Positions 8,477 to 14,920 of a DNA stretch of 40,691 nucleotides are shown here, piece by piece. Origin of the DNA: Candidatus Methanophagales archaeon (lineage in GTDB: Archaea; Halobacteriota; Syntropharchaeia; Alkanophagales; Methanospirareceae). Below the pieces are notes generated by a model. It searched no databases, was not told where the DNA came from, and saw only the letters and a list, made by a program, of their open reading frames with translations. Location of the stretch: the NCBI GenBank assembly GCA_025435355.1, contig JANJFQ010000005.1, positions 1 to 40,691 on the forward strand, given 5' to 3'. The position numbers and the translations under genes were made by a program. The first letter of the stretch is position 1. Every line of letters starts with the position of its first letter.

Positions 8477-9280
8477 ATACCCAAGTGCCCTCAATTTTTG
8501 CATCATAAACGCCTTTTCCTTGTCCTGTGTGCGACCAGACCGTTCTGCAATCTTTGTCGTTCTCAGTTCTTCCACTATCTCCTCTATCGTCTTTGCATCT
8601 GAGTCTATTGGAGACGTGCACGGCTCGCATCCCAGGCTTCTATACCTCTTCCCGTCATTGGCAAAATACATCGGATTCACCGGAATATCCTTCTCCTGTT
8701 TTGTATATTCCCAGACATCTAACTCACGCCAGTGCAGGATTGGATGAACTCTCGTGTGAACAGTCTCAGCTTGACTTTGACTTTGACTTTGATACTGGTC
8801 CCACATTTCCAGTGGCTGGTCCCGGTAATTCCACCTGAACTCTTCATCTCGTGGTGAAAAGACACGTTCCTTTGCTCTTATCCCGTGCTCGTCCCTCCTT
8901 ATTGCCAATAGCAGCGCATCAAACCCACGCTTATCCAGATATTTCATCAATGCTTCGGTTTTAAGAGTGGTGCAGCACTCAAGCTTACCGTCCTCCGGTC
9001 CAACCCCAGCTTTCATCGCATCTTCATTCTTCGCTATTACCAAATCCATTCCCCATTCCTCTGCAATTCTATCTCTGAACTCATACATCTGCTTGAACTT
9101 GTAACCCGTATCTATATGGATTACAGGAAAAGGTATTTTGCCAAAGAAGGCTTCTCTGCACAGCCATAGCACCGTAGTGCTGTCTTTTCCTGTACTCCAC
9201 AGAACTGCCGGGTTCTCGAACTCTGCGTATGCCTCCCTTAGTATATATATGCTCTTATTCTTCAGTTCTTTCAGTCCCAT
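8471..9280 (-). CDS. cysD: Sulfate adenylyltransferase subunit 2 (CysD)
   Basis: A 269-residue PP-loop ATPase with VLWSTGKDSTTVLWLCREAF (SxGKDS ATP-pyrophosphate loop), HIDTGYKF, CCTTLKTEAL and SLGCEPCTSP, all typical of CysD rather than PAPS reductase. It catalyses APS formation with CysN. A hexanucleotide repeat encodes an unusual SQSQSQ run in the middle (8762-8785). The C-terminus KLRALGYM resembles the ends of the two small regulators upstream in the operon. Its stop codon lies in the 3'-end repeat. Confidence 0.92.
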   Translation of the reverse strand: MGLKELKNKSIYILREAYAEFENPAVLWSTGKDSTTVLWLCREAFFGKIPFPVIHIDTGYKFKQMYEFRDRIAEEWGMDLVIAKNEDAMKAGVGPEDGKLECCTTLKTEALMKYLDKRGFDALLLAIRRDEHGIRAKERVFSPRDEEFRWNYRDQPLEMWDQYQSQSQSQAETVHTRVHPILHWRELDVWEYTKQEKDIPVNPMYFANDGKRYRSLGCEPCTSPIDSDAKTIEEIVEELRTTKIAERSGRTQDKEKAFMMQKLRALGYM

Positions 9281-9305
9281 TCTCTTCTCATCACCTCCAC
9301 TATAC

Positions 9306-9629
9306 TCACAAACATCCTATCGCAACAATTCCCGCAAAGGCAAGAATTAGAATCACTAACCAAAAATAGAACCAGAACATGCTTGGATCTTGAGCTTGAG
9401 TTTGAACTCGACCCCATGCCGTTAGCTCCCATGCACGCTCATGTAATACATATAGTACCAATCTGATCCCATGAAAGACAAAGGTAATTAAACTCGCTTC
9501 AACCCAACTCCCCGTGATAAAGTAGGAGAGCAAAATTAAAATTACAATTCCGAGCACACGCCAGGTGAACGATTTTGTCCAACTACGAACCCAAGAATCC
9601 GTCATTGTATTCCTGTTAATATTGATCAT
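9306..9629 (-). CDS. DUF2061 small membrane protein
   Basis: A protein of up to 107 residues (a later start, ATG 9605, gives MTDSWVRSWTKSFTWRVLG). The R-S-x-x-K-x-x-T-W-R pattern followed by two hydrophobic segments and a second hairpin (HGIRLVLYVLHERAWE) identifies DUF2061. This family is often found beside sulfate-assimilation genes; its function is not established. It sits 25 nt before cysD. A TQAQ run near residues 80-85 comes from another hexamer-like repeat. The C-terminal segment is a membrane helix. Confidence 0.82.
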   Translation of the reverse strand: MININRNTMTDSWVRSWTKSFTWRVLGIVILILLSYFITGSWVEASLITFVFHGIRLVLYVLHERAWELTAWGRVQTQAQDPSMFWFYFWLVILILAFAGIVAIGCL

Positions 9630-9635
9630 TTGCGC

Positions 9636-9881
9636 TCACTCCAAGTAACCCAAAGCTCTCAATCTCTTCTTTACCTCTTCTTCCTCTTCTTCGCTAAAAG
9701 TAGGTCCTTCTTCCTCGCTCTCTCCTTCTTCTCCGAGTACTTCTTCCAGAACAAAGGTAATGTATTCTTCTACGGACTGGAATTCCGTAGCATGAACTCT
9801 CCCTTCTATCTTTGCGTAAAGCTCAGCCGGTAAAAATACGGCTTTCTTTCCTTCTTCTTTTCTCTTTTTCTCTTCCTTCAT
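9636..9881 (-). CDS. Small ribbon-helix-helix-like protein with acidic tail
   Basis: An 81-residue protein. A basic N-terminus leads into AVFLPAELYAKIEGRVHATE and a helix (VEEYITFVLEEVL), the pattern of an RHH/CopG-like domain. A long acidic stretch and a C-terminal KKRLRALGYLE follow. It overlaps the neighbouring RHH gene by 4 nt (ATGA) and is 6 nt from the DUF2061 gene, so all are one operon. It is probably a regulator or adaptor of the sulfate-activation enzymes. That role is inference. Confidence 0.7.
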   Translation of the reverse strand: MKEEKKRKEEGKKAVFLPAELYAKIEGRVHATEFQSVEEYITFVLEEVLGEEGESEEEGPTFSEEEEEEVKKRLRALGYLE

Positions 9882-10090
9882 ATATAACCAAGCCTCTTCA
9901 ATCTTTCTCTAATCGCTTTTACTTCTTCCTCCGTCAGCTTATCTTCTGCTTTTAGTTTACCGCTTGACGCTAAACTTCGCATTACAAAAACGATAAATTC
10001 CGTAACGCTGGAGAATCCCGTATCTTCTATCATCTCCCGCAGCTTTTCATATAGTTCCCTCGGTATCTTTATGGTAACCTTGTCGGTCAT
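9878..10090 (-). CDS. Ribbon-helix-helix protein, first gene of the sulfate-activation operon
   Basis: A 70-residue protein reading VTIKIPRELYEKLREMIEDT and SSVTEFIVFVMRSL, a clear RHH (CopG/MetJ-type) fold with a beta strand and two helices. It then has an acidic linker and the C-terminal tail RERLKRLGYI. It is paralogous to the following gene. As the first gene behind the operon promoter it is a plausible autoregulator, but no operator is proven. Confidence 0.75.
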   Translation of the reverse strand: MTDKVTIKIPRELYEKLREMIEDTGFSSVTEFIVFVMRSLASSGKLKAEDKLTEEEVKAIRERLKRLGYI

Positions 10091-10116
10091 CTTTTACACT
10101 CTAATTGTAGTAATAT

Positions 10117-10131
10117 TAGTATATAAATATC
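10117..10131 (-). promoter_or_regulatory. TATA-box promoter of the sulfate-activation operon
   Basis: The minus strand reads ATATTTATATACTAATATTA about 28-40 nt before the ATG at 10090, a good archaeal TATA element at the right distance for a short leader. The symmetrical AT-rich run could also host an RHH operator. Confidence 0.55.
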
Positions 10132-10237
10132 TATTTATTCCTTGCTGCTGAGAAAATCAATCTCACTCTTCTCATACCCGTCTTTCCGCTCTTACTATCG
10201 CCACTGCCGAAAAAAGGGCTTTAAACTTAACCTGCAA

Positions 10238-10309
10238 AGCCGCTGGTGGGATTTGAACCCACGACCTGCTGATTACGAATCAGCCGCTCTACCTCTAAGC
10301 CACAGCGGC
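10238..10309 (-). tRNA. tRNA-Thr (CGT anticodon)
   Basis: A complete cloverleaf on the minus strand. The 7-bp acceptor is GCCGCTG/CAGCGGC, the anticodon stem-loop is GCTGA-TTCGTAA-TCAGC (anticodon CGT), and the T-arm is GGTTCAAATC. The discriminator base is U, as expected for archaeal tRNA-Thr. No intron and no encoded CCA. Confidence 0.95.
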
Positions 10310-10345
10310 AGTTGAACATATTTTTTGCGGACAGCAATATTTACG

Positions 10346-10358
10346 AAATATTTATATA
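10346..10358 (+). promoter_or_regulatory. TATA box upstream of the UPF0058 gene
   Basis: GAAATATTTATATACT lies about 35-45 nt before the ATG at 10391, consistent with an archaeal promoter and a short leader. Confidence 0.5.
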
Positions 10359-10390
10359 CTCATAAGATGTAAACATAAAATGTGTGAAAC

Positions 10391-10621
10391 ATGAAGAAAG
10401 AAGAGCTGGTACATTTGCATTTGTTATTGGCTCAATTGAAGAAGCATTGTGAGGAGAATGGTGTGGACTGCGATTTCGCAAGGTACAACGAGTTGGGCAT
10501 CTCGCCTTTTCAGGTGCACCGAAGCAAAGAAGAGCACAAGCAGGCGGTTTTCGTCCTCGGGACTGAACTTGCATCGCTGACGGCGAAGAACAACAACAAT
10601 TTTTTGGTGGGTAATAAATAG
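10391..10621 (+). CDS. UPF0058 family protein
   Basis: A 76-residue protein reading MKKEELVHLHLLLAQLKKHC, then YNELGISPFQVHRSKEEHKQ and AVFVLGTELA, which is the conserved pattern of the archaeal UPF0058 family. These are small helical proteins of unknown function found widely in euryarchaea. It is transcribed away from tRNA-Thr with its own TATA box. It appears intact and of normal length. Confidence 0.88.
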   Translation: MKKEELVHLHLLLAQLKKHCEENGVDCDFARYNELGISPFQVHRSKEEHKQAVFVLGTELASLTAKNNNNFLVGNK

Positions 10622-10839
10622 GTAATTTCAGTTCGACAGACCTTGCTCCCCCCCTGCGAATCCCTCTGCATATGTATGTGTATAGGCGTATAAAATGGAA
10701 ATGGCTTCTTCCTTAACATCGCCGTAGGTTAGGTTACCTAAAAGGGGTAATAAAAGGCATTATCACCGACATAGTTCGTGTTAATTTCTAGGTAAGGGTG
10801 TTATCCGAGCGCGCGCAGGGGGTTAGAAGTAGCGGAATC
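10622..10839. other. Gene-free stretch, possible structured RNA
   Basis: 218 bp with no coding frame. It contains a TATA-like GCGTATAAAATGG at about 10685, followed by more structured, GC-rich sequence (GAGCGCGCGCAGGGGGTTAG near 10808). The composition change is compatible with a small RNA gene or the 3' region of ribB, but I recognise no family. Confidence 0.25.
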
Positions 10840-11556
10840 TCAGAGTGAGCAGTGCGATTGATATGCCTCTATTATCTCCTTTCCTTCCATAAAGGCCATA
10901 TCTCGCTCCGATGCGAAAGCTATTGCATTAGCCTTGGAAAGGGCATCTCCCGATTCACGGTCCAGCATCTCGCATATTACCATTACCGGGGATATACCCG
11001 CGAGCAACGCTAATGCCACGGAAAGTTCGGTCTGCCCTCTTCTATCTTCGAGTAGCCCATCCGCAGCCCTTAATATCGAAACATGCCCGGGGGTTCGGAA
11101 TTCAGTGTAAAAGTCGTAAGAGTTACCGTTTAATACTTTCTCCACCGCCTCGCCTATCTTTTTTATCGTCAATGCCCTGTCTCTATCAGTTATGCCCGTG
11201 AATGTATCACGATGATTCACCCATAAGGAGAAGGAAGAGCGTTTATCGTATGAGAGATCACCCTTTTCTTCCACTATTTTTCTTAGAGAAGAGAAGTTAC
11301 TGTTCACGTTTCTTAAAATTTCACTTATGAAGGGTAGACCAAGTTTTTCTGCCGCAACAGGATGAATAGCAACGCATATAAGCCCACCTGCCTCCTTTCT
11401 AAAATAAGCGACTTTTCTCGGTGTCATAAAAGAAGCGGGCATTACAATGTCAGTCTCACCCTCTCTATCCTCCGCATCGTATATTAACACGAGCTTCCCC
11501 TTTTTTACATCTTCTATACCCTTCTTTACTAACTCTGGGATGTTAACACTGTTCAT
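10840..11556 (-). CDS. ribB: 3,4-dihydroxy-2-butanone 4-phosphate synthase RibB
   Basis: A 238-residue protein with LIYDAEDREGETDIVMPASF (acidic Mg2+ site), an SLWVNHRDTFTGITDRDRAL core and FRTPGHVSIL, all hallmarks of DHBP synthase. It converts ribulose 5-phosphate to the four-carbon precursor of riboflavin. Its ATG overlaps the stop of the riboflavin kinase gene by 4 nt, so the two are cotranscribed. No GTP cyclohydrolase II domain is fused. Normal archaeal length. Confidence 0.93.
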   Translation of the reverse strand: MNSVNIPELVKKGIEDVKKGKLVLIYDAEDREGETDIVMPASFMTPRKVAYFRKEAGGLICVAIHPVAAEKLGLPFISEILRNVNSNFSSLRKIVEEKGDLSYDKRSSFSLWVNHRDTFTGITDRDRALTIKKIGEAVEKVLNGNSYDFYTEFRTPGHVSILRAADGLLEDRRGQTELSVALALLAGISPVMVICEMLDRESGDALSKANAIAFASERDMAFMEGKEIIEAYQSHCSL

Positions 11557-12239
11557 GTCATCACCCTTGTTCTTATCTCATCTCCGTCCTTTAGTTGAAG
11601 TTCACATCTCAGGTAAACCTGAGAAATTATCTCCAGCACATCTTCTGGATAGTGTGTGCGGTCGGGAATGATAACGGCACTTTTAATCCCCTCTGCTCTA
11701 TCGTTTATTATTTTACACGGGAAGCACTTGCCACCGCCAAAAGTCCTCTGTTCCGACTCAAAACCTTCTATCCCTATACCTTTCCACACGTCCAGAATCT
11801 CCCTCGCTGCTATACTTTGTGAGTCCAATCTAAGATTTAAAGTGCCAGGGAAAGGAGTAAAGCCTAATTTACCTTCGAATTGCCTTTTATATCCCTCCAG
11901 TGTTGTATAATATTCCCCCTCTCCCAAACCTGTAATCACGCATCCAACGAACTCGAACTCGACATTCTGCGTAGAAAAAAATATCTCCTGGTATTCGTAA
12001 CATTCTTCTTTCAGGTGTTCTATCCCACTTCTTGTTAGCATTATCCACTGCCCATCCGCAGTTATTCTTCTGTGCACGAGACCTTCCCTGTCAAGCTCCT
12101 GGAGTCTCCTTGCAGCAGTTTGTACGCTTGATTTAATAGCTCCGGCGAAATGAACAGAGGACAACCTAACGGGTTGTTCTACCGCACCTAACAAAGCAAG
12201 TTTCCTTAACGAAAACATCATGTCCCCGCTCATCTTCAT
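11553..12239 (-). CDS. ribK: CTP-dependent riboflavin kinase with N-terminal winged helix (RbkR type)
   Basis: About 228 residues. Residues ~1-95 are a winged-helix domain (LRKLALLGAVEQPVRLSSVH and IKSSVQTAARRLQELDREGL). The rest is the archaeal riboflavin kinase, with GLGEGEYYTTLEGYKRQFEG and FTPFPGTLNLRLD. Such fusions (RbkR) both make FMN using CTP and repress riboflavin genes, so autoregulation of this ribK-ribB operon is expected from the family. The start is ATG 12239; GTG 12245 and ATG 12233 are alternatives. A frame extends much further upstream but reads as low-complexity shadow sequence. Confidence 0.9.
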   Translation of the reverse strand: MKMSGDMMFSLRKLALLGAVEQPVRLSSVHFAGAIKSSVQTAARRLQELDREGLVHRRITADGQWIMLTRSGIEHLKEECYEYQEIFFSTQNVEFEFVGCVITGLGEGEYYTTLEGYKRQFEGKLGFTPFPGTLNLRLDSQSIAAREILDVWKGIGIEGFESEQRTFGGGKCFPCKIINDRAEGIKSAVIIPDRTHYPEDVLEIISQVYLRCELQLKDGDEIRTRVMT

Positions 12240-12283
12240 CTTCACCCATCTCAATTTTGAGATATATCTCATAAATAGGAACC

Positions 12284-12322
12284 GGGTATATATAAAGCTG
12301 TTGAAATGGAAAAATTTATAAT
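12284..12322. promoter_or_regulatory. Divergent promoter region between ribK and the NMD3 pair
   Basis: Two TATA-like elements sit back to back. GGTATATATAAAGC at about 12286-12299 reads as TTTATATATA toward ribK, ~45 nt before its start. AAAAATTTATAATG at about 12310-12322 is ~27 nt before the small plus-strand gene. An RbkR operator would be expected here, but I see no clear inverted repeat. Confidence 0.45.
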
Positions 12323-12347
12323 GTGGAATTTCAATGATAACCGTAGA

Positions 12348-12539
12348 ATGAGCGAAGAAAAAGAGAGGATAGTTAAGGAAGTAATGGAGGAATTGGGACT
12401 GAGTGGCGGAAGTAAAAAGAGATTGTTGGGTAAGTTCGTGGAAGAATACGGATATGATGAGGCGAAAGTGAAGTATAAAGCAAAACGAGCTTTTATAACA
12501 GAGCGATATGAAAGAGAGAGGGAGAGAGAAATGGAGTAG
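12348..12539 (+). CDS. Small charged protein preceding NMD3
   Basis: A 63-residue, highly charged helical protein (MSEEKERIVKEVMEELGLSG, then KKRLLGKFVEEYGYDEAKVK). Its 3' end overlaps the NMD3 start by 32 nt, suggesting translational coupling. I chose ATG 12348 over the upstream ATG 12306 because of the TATA box at ~12315. The family is not recognised. An RNA- or ribosome-related role is suggested only by the coupling. Confidence 0.55.
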   Translation: MSEEKERIVKEVMEELGLSGGSKKRLLGKFVEEYGYDEAKVKYKAKRAFITERYEREREREME

Positions 12540-13386
12540 ATTTTGCCCGAAGTGTGGTAAAAAAACAGATGAACTTTTTGATTCTTTATGCAAAGAGTGC
12601 TTCACGAAAGAGATAAGGTTAATTGACGTGGAGAAATTTGGGATAAGAGTATGTGTGTGCGAGAATTGTGGTGGTTATTTCAAAGGTAAGGGTAAAGAGA
12701 GAACGAGCATAGAGGAAGCGGTTGTGGATTCGGTAAGGAAAGAAATAAGAAAGCGGTATGGATGCGAGTGTAAGGTTGAAGTGGCGGAGTTGGGAAAAGA
12801 GATAAAAGCTGATGAGAATAAAGCGAGTGTGTTTTTGGATGTAAAAGCGGAGATGGAAGGTGTAAAAATAGAGGAAAGTGGAGAAATAGAAGTTATTTTT
12901 AAAAAAGAGACTTGTGATAGGTGTAGTAAGATAGCAGGGGGATACTACGAGGGTATAGTGCAAATAAGAGCGGAGGATAGAATTCCAACGGATGAAGAAC
13001 TTGCTATAGCTGAAGAGCTTGCGTATTCCTTGTTAGGTGAGGCGGATTTTGTTTCTGAAGAGAGGATGTTGAAGGAGGGGTTGGATATCTATGTCAGCAG
13101 CATGGAATGTGGTCGCAGGATTTCAAGGTGGATAGTGAATAAATTAGGTGGGAGTTTTTCAGAGAGTCGAAAATTGTATGGAAGGAAAGACGGCAGGAAT
13201 ATATACCGTGTGTCCTTTTCTGTTAGGCTTCCAGGGTTTGAGGAAGGAGCGTTGGTGGAAATAGAGGATAAAGTACTTTCAGTGGAGAAGGTGATAAAAG
13301 GAAAAGGAATAGAATGCGTGGATATGAACACAGGCCAGAGAGTGTTCTTGAAGAAGAAAGAAACGAAGAAGGCGAAGCGAGTGTGA
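12508..13386 (+). CDS. Archaeal NMD3-family ribosomal subunit protein
   Basis: A 292-residue protein. It has an N-terminal zinc ribbon (FCPKCGKKTDELFDSLCKEC), a second Cys pair (CVCENCGGYFKG), a third (CDRCSKIAGGYYEGIVQIRA) and a SSMECGRRISRWIVNKLGGS segment, as in NMD3. In eukaryotes NMD3 escorts 60S subunits. Archaeal homologues are thought to act on the large subunit or mRNA. Archaeal length is normal, without the nuclear-export tail. Confidence 0.85.
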   Translation: MKERGREKWSRFCPKCGKKTDELFDSLCKECFTKEIRLIDVEKFGIRVCVCENCGGYFKGKGKERTSIEEAVVDSVRKEIRKRYGCECKVEVAELGKEIKADENKASVFLDVKAEMEGVKIEESGEIEVIFKKETCDRCSKIAGGYYEGIVQIRAEDRIPTDEELAIAEELAYSLLGEADFVSEERMLKEGLDIYVSSMECGRRISRWIVNKLGGSFSESRKLYGRKDGRNIYRVSFSVRLPGFEEGALVEIEDKVLSVEKVIKGKGIECVDMNTGQRVFLKKKETKKAKRV

Positions 13387-13431
13387 AATCACTTTCTTTT
13401 ATATTTGTTCTGACTTCTTGTATCTTCACAA

Positions 13432-13467
13432 TTTCTCGTGGAAATCTGTGTAATCTTGTGGTTAGCT
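13432..13467 (-). repeat. 3'-end repeat, copy 4 (supplies nadE stop)
   Basis: Minus-strand TAACCACAAGATTACACAGA, then TTTCCACGAGAAA, is nearly identical to the copies at 5099 and 20788. Its leading TAA is the nadE stop. It lies between convergent NMD3 and nadE. Confidence 0.82.
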
Positions 13468-14232
13468 AAACAAATACGATTTTTTAAACACTGTTATCTT
13501 TTCTCTTTTATGCTTCGAAGCTTCCATCATCTGTTTTACTCTTGCCACTAATTTCGGATCGCAATCGCTAAAATTTCCTCTTTCCATCGCTAAGATGATT
13601 TTATCCAGCTCATCATAATTCATTCCTATCTCGGATTCGTCTGTTTGACCCTCCCACAGGCCTGCACTCGGCATCTTCTCTATTATTTCTTTTGGAATAT
13701 CAAGCTCCTCTGCCAATTTCCTTTCTTCCGTTTTCAGCAAGTCGCCAAGCGGCAGTATATCAGCAGCACCATCGCCGTACTTGGTAAAATACCCAATAGA
13801 ACGCTCGCTCTTGTTTCCTGTCCCTACTACTAAATAATTGAGTTTATTTGCGAAGTAATAAAGGCAAACCATCCTGAGACGAGGTTTCAGGTTAGCAACA
13901 GCAATATTTATTTCTCCTCCTCTTTTTAAATCTGCATCGTATTCTCGCTCTTCTAAGGTGTTCAAAAAGAATTTGAAAATATTAGAGAGTTCTATTTCCT
14001 TCGTCTCTATTCCAAATTTCTTCGCAACCATTCTCGCATGCTCTACGTCTTCTTCCGCGGAAAAACAGGGCAATATCAAACCAAGTGTGGTATCAGGAAA
14101 GGCTTTTTTGCATAATACCGCAGTGACAGTGGAGTCGAGTCCACCACTCATCCCTACGACCACGCCTTTAGCACTCGCCTTCTTTACTCTTCCTCTTATC
14201 CATTCGCTTATTCTCGATGCTAATTCATCCAT
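13462..14232 (-). CDS. nadE: NAD+ synthetase NadE
   Basis: A 256-residue N-type ATP pyrophosphatase. It has VVGMSGGLDSTVTAVLCKKA (PP-loop), NLKPRLRMVCLYYFANKLNY, VVGTGNKSERSIGYFTKYGD and PSAGLWEGQTDE, all diagnostic of NadE. It amidates deamido-NAD+ with ammonia; there is no glutaminase domain, as usual in archaea. Length is normal. Its stop is contributed by the repeat at 13432-13467. Confidence 0.95.
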   Translation of the reverse strand: MDELASRISEWIRGRVKKASAKGVVVGMSGGLDSTVTAVLCKKAFPDTTLGLILPCFSAEEDVEHARMVAKKFGIETKEIELSNIFKFFLNTLEEREYDADLKRGGEINIAVANLKPRLRMVCLYYFANKLNYLVVGTGNKSERSIGYFTKYGDGAADILPLGDLLKTEERKLAEELDIPKEIIEKMPSAGLWEGQTDESEIGMNYDELDKIILAMERGNFSDCDPKLVARVKQMMEASKHKREKITVFKKSYLFS

Positions 14233-14459
14233 TTTTACAGTTTTTGTTTTGGTTACTGAAAAATTTAAAACCCCCGTTATTATACATAATACTAAAGACC
14301 TTTATGGTAGTGAATAAAAAGGGGTGATATAAAAAGCCCGTTAGATAGTTTGTTTGAGAAAGTGATGGCAGAGGTGTAAAAGGATGAGAGGAAGGAAAAT
14401 CGAGGAGATAGAAGGTTCATCCTGAGGGATGTATATATGCAATCTGCGGATATACCGAT
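14233..14459. other. Noncoding stretch between nadE and the cassette array
   Basis: Mostly AT-rich. One frame (about 14329-14487) shows coding-like peptides such as SPLDSLFEKVMAEV and RDVYMQSADIPMLSEMR, interrupted by a stop. I do not recognise it. If an integron attachment site (attI) or integrase remnant remains, this is where it would lie, but I see no integrase motifs. Confidence 0.3.
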
Positions 14460-14469
14460 GTTATCGGAA
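14460..14469 (+). other. Left recombination boundary of the cassette array
   Basis: GTTATCGGAA is the exact reverse complement of TTCCGATAAC at 14777-14786, the first box of attC-like site 1. In an integron cassette the 5' end (after the G of GTT) pairs with the 5' box of its own attC. The match therefore defines a cassette from 14461 to 14861. Confidence 0.65.
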
Positions 14470-14498
14470 ATGCGTAATGAGAAATAGGTGTCAGCATA

Positions 14499-14633
14499 AT
14501 GATAAAAGTATATGTGGATACCTCGGTATTTGGAGGATGTTTTGATGCGGAATTCAAGGAATCTGTAAACCTTAAATATGGGTATCCACTATTAGAACTA
14601 AGAAGTCCAAGGGAGGTGCTTTATGAAAGATAA
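14499..14633 (+). pseudogene. PIN-domain toxin with large internal in-frame deletion
   Basis: The 44-codon frame joins a PIN N-terminus (MIKVYVDTSVFGGCFDAEFK, with the first catalytic Asp) directly to a typical PIN C-terminus (SVNLKYGYPLLELRSPREVL). The roughly 100 residues between, with the other catalytic acids, are missing. The reading frame is kept and overlaps the antitoxin gene. It cannot be an active nuclease. I infer a disarmed toxin in the first cassette of the array. Confidence 0.75.
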
Positions 14634-14760
14634 AAAATTTGATGCTGTAAGGATGATGAGAGAGATTCGGGATAAGTTGAGTAAAAGATACAGTGAAGAT
14701 CCAGAGGCTGAGAAGAGAGATTTGGAAGCTATAAGGAGAAAATATGAGATAAGGGGCTAA
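14623..14760 (+). CDS. Small antitoxin of a PIN-type toxin pair
   Basis: A 45-residue charged protein (MKDKKFDAVRMMREIRDKLS, then EDPEAEKRDLEAIRRKYEIR) with the look of short antitoxins paired with PIN toxins. It has a GGAGG ribosome-binding site at about 14611-14616 and overlaps the deleted toxin by 11 nt. It appears intact although its toxin is broken. It ends 20 nt before attC-like site 1 and is therefore the payload of the first cassette. Confidence 0.65.
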   Translation: MKDKKFDAVRMMREIRDKLSKRYSEDPEAEKRDLEAIRRKYEIRG

Positions 14761-14776
14761 AAATGAGAAGGCGCAC

Positions 14777-14867
14777 TTCCGATAACAAAGTGTATCTAGC
14801 TACGGTGCTTCGCACCTCTGCCCAAATTCCCCGAAGGGGAACTTCAGATACGCTTGTGACGTTGTGC
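14777..14867 (+). other. attC-like recombination site 1
   Basis: The order is TTCCGATAAC (14777-14786), A, AAGTGTATCT (14788-14797), hairpin GGTGCTTCGCACC, CCCAAAT, hairpin TTCCCCGAAGGGGAA, AGATACGCTT (14846-14855), GTGAC, GTTGTGC (14861-14867). The inner 10-nt boxes are complementary with one G-T pair. This is the R''-L''-L'-R' layout of an integron attC with a one-base versus five-base spacer asymmetry. Confidence 0.75.
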
Positions 14868-14920
14868 GACATCGATCTCGTCATATGTTTGATTCATTCA
14901 TCCATTGGAGGTGAGATTTG

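Noticed and set aside
11553-12605. A 350-residue version of the riboflavin kinase
   Set aside because: The first ~120 codons are low-complexity antisense of the charged small gene and NMD3 start; the real product begins near 12239.
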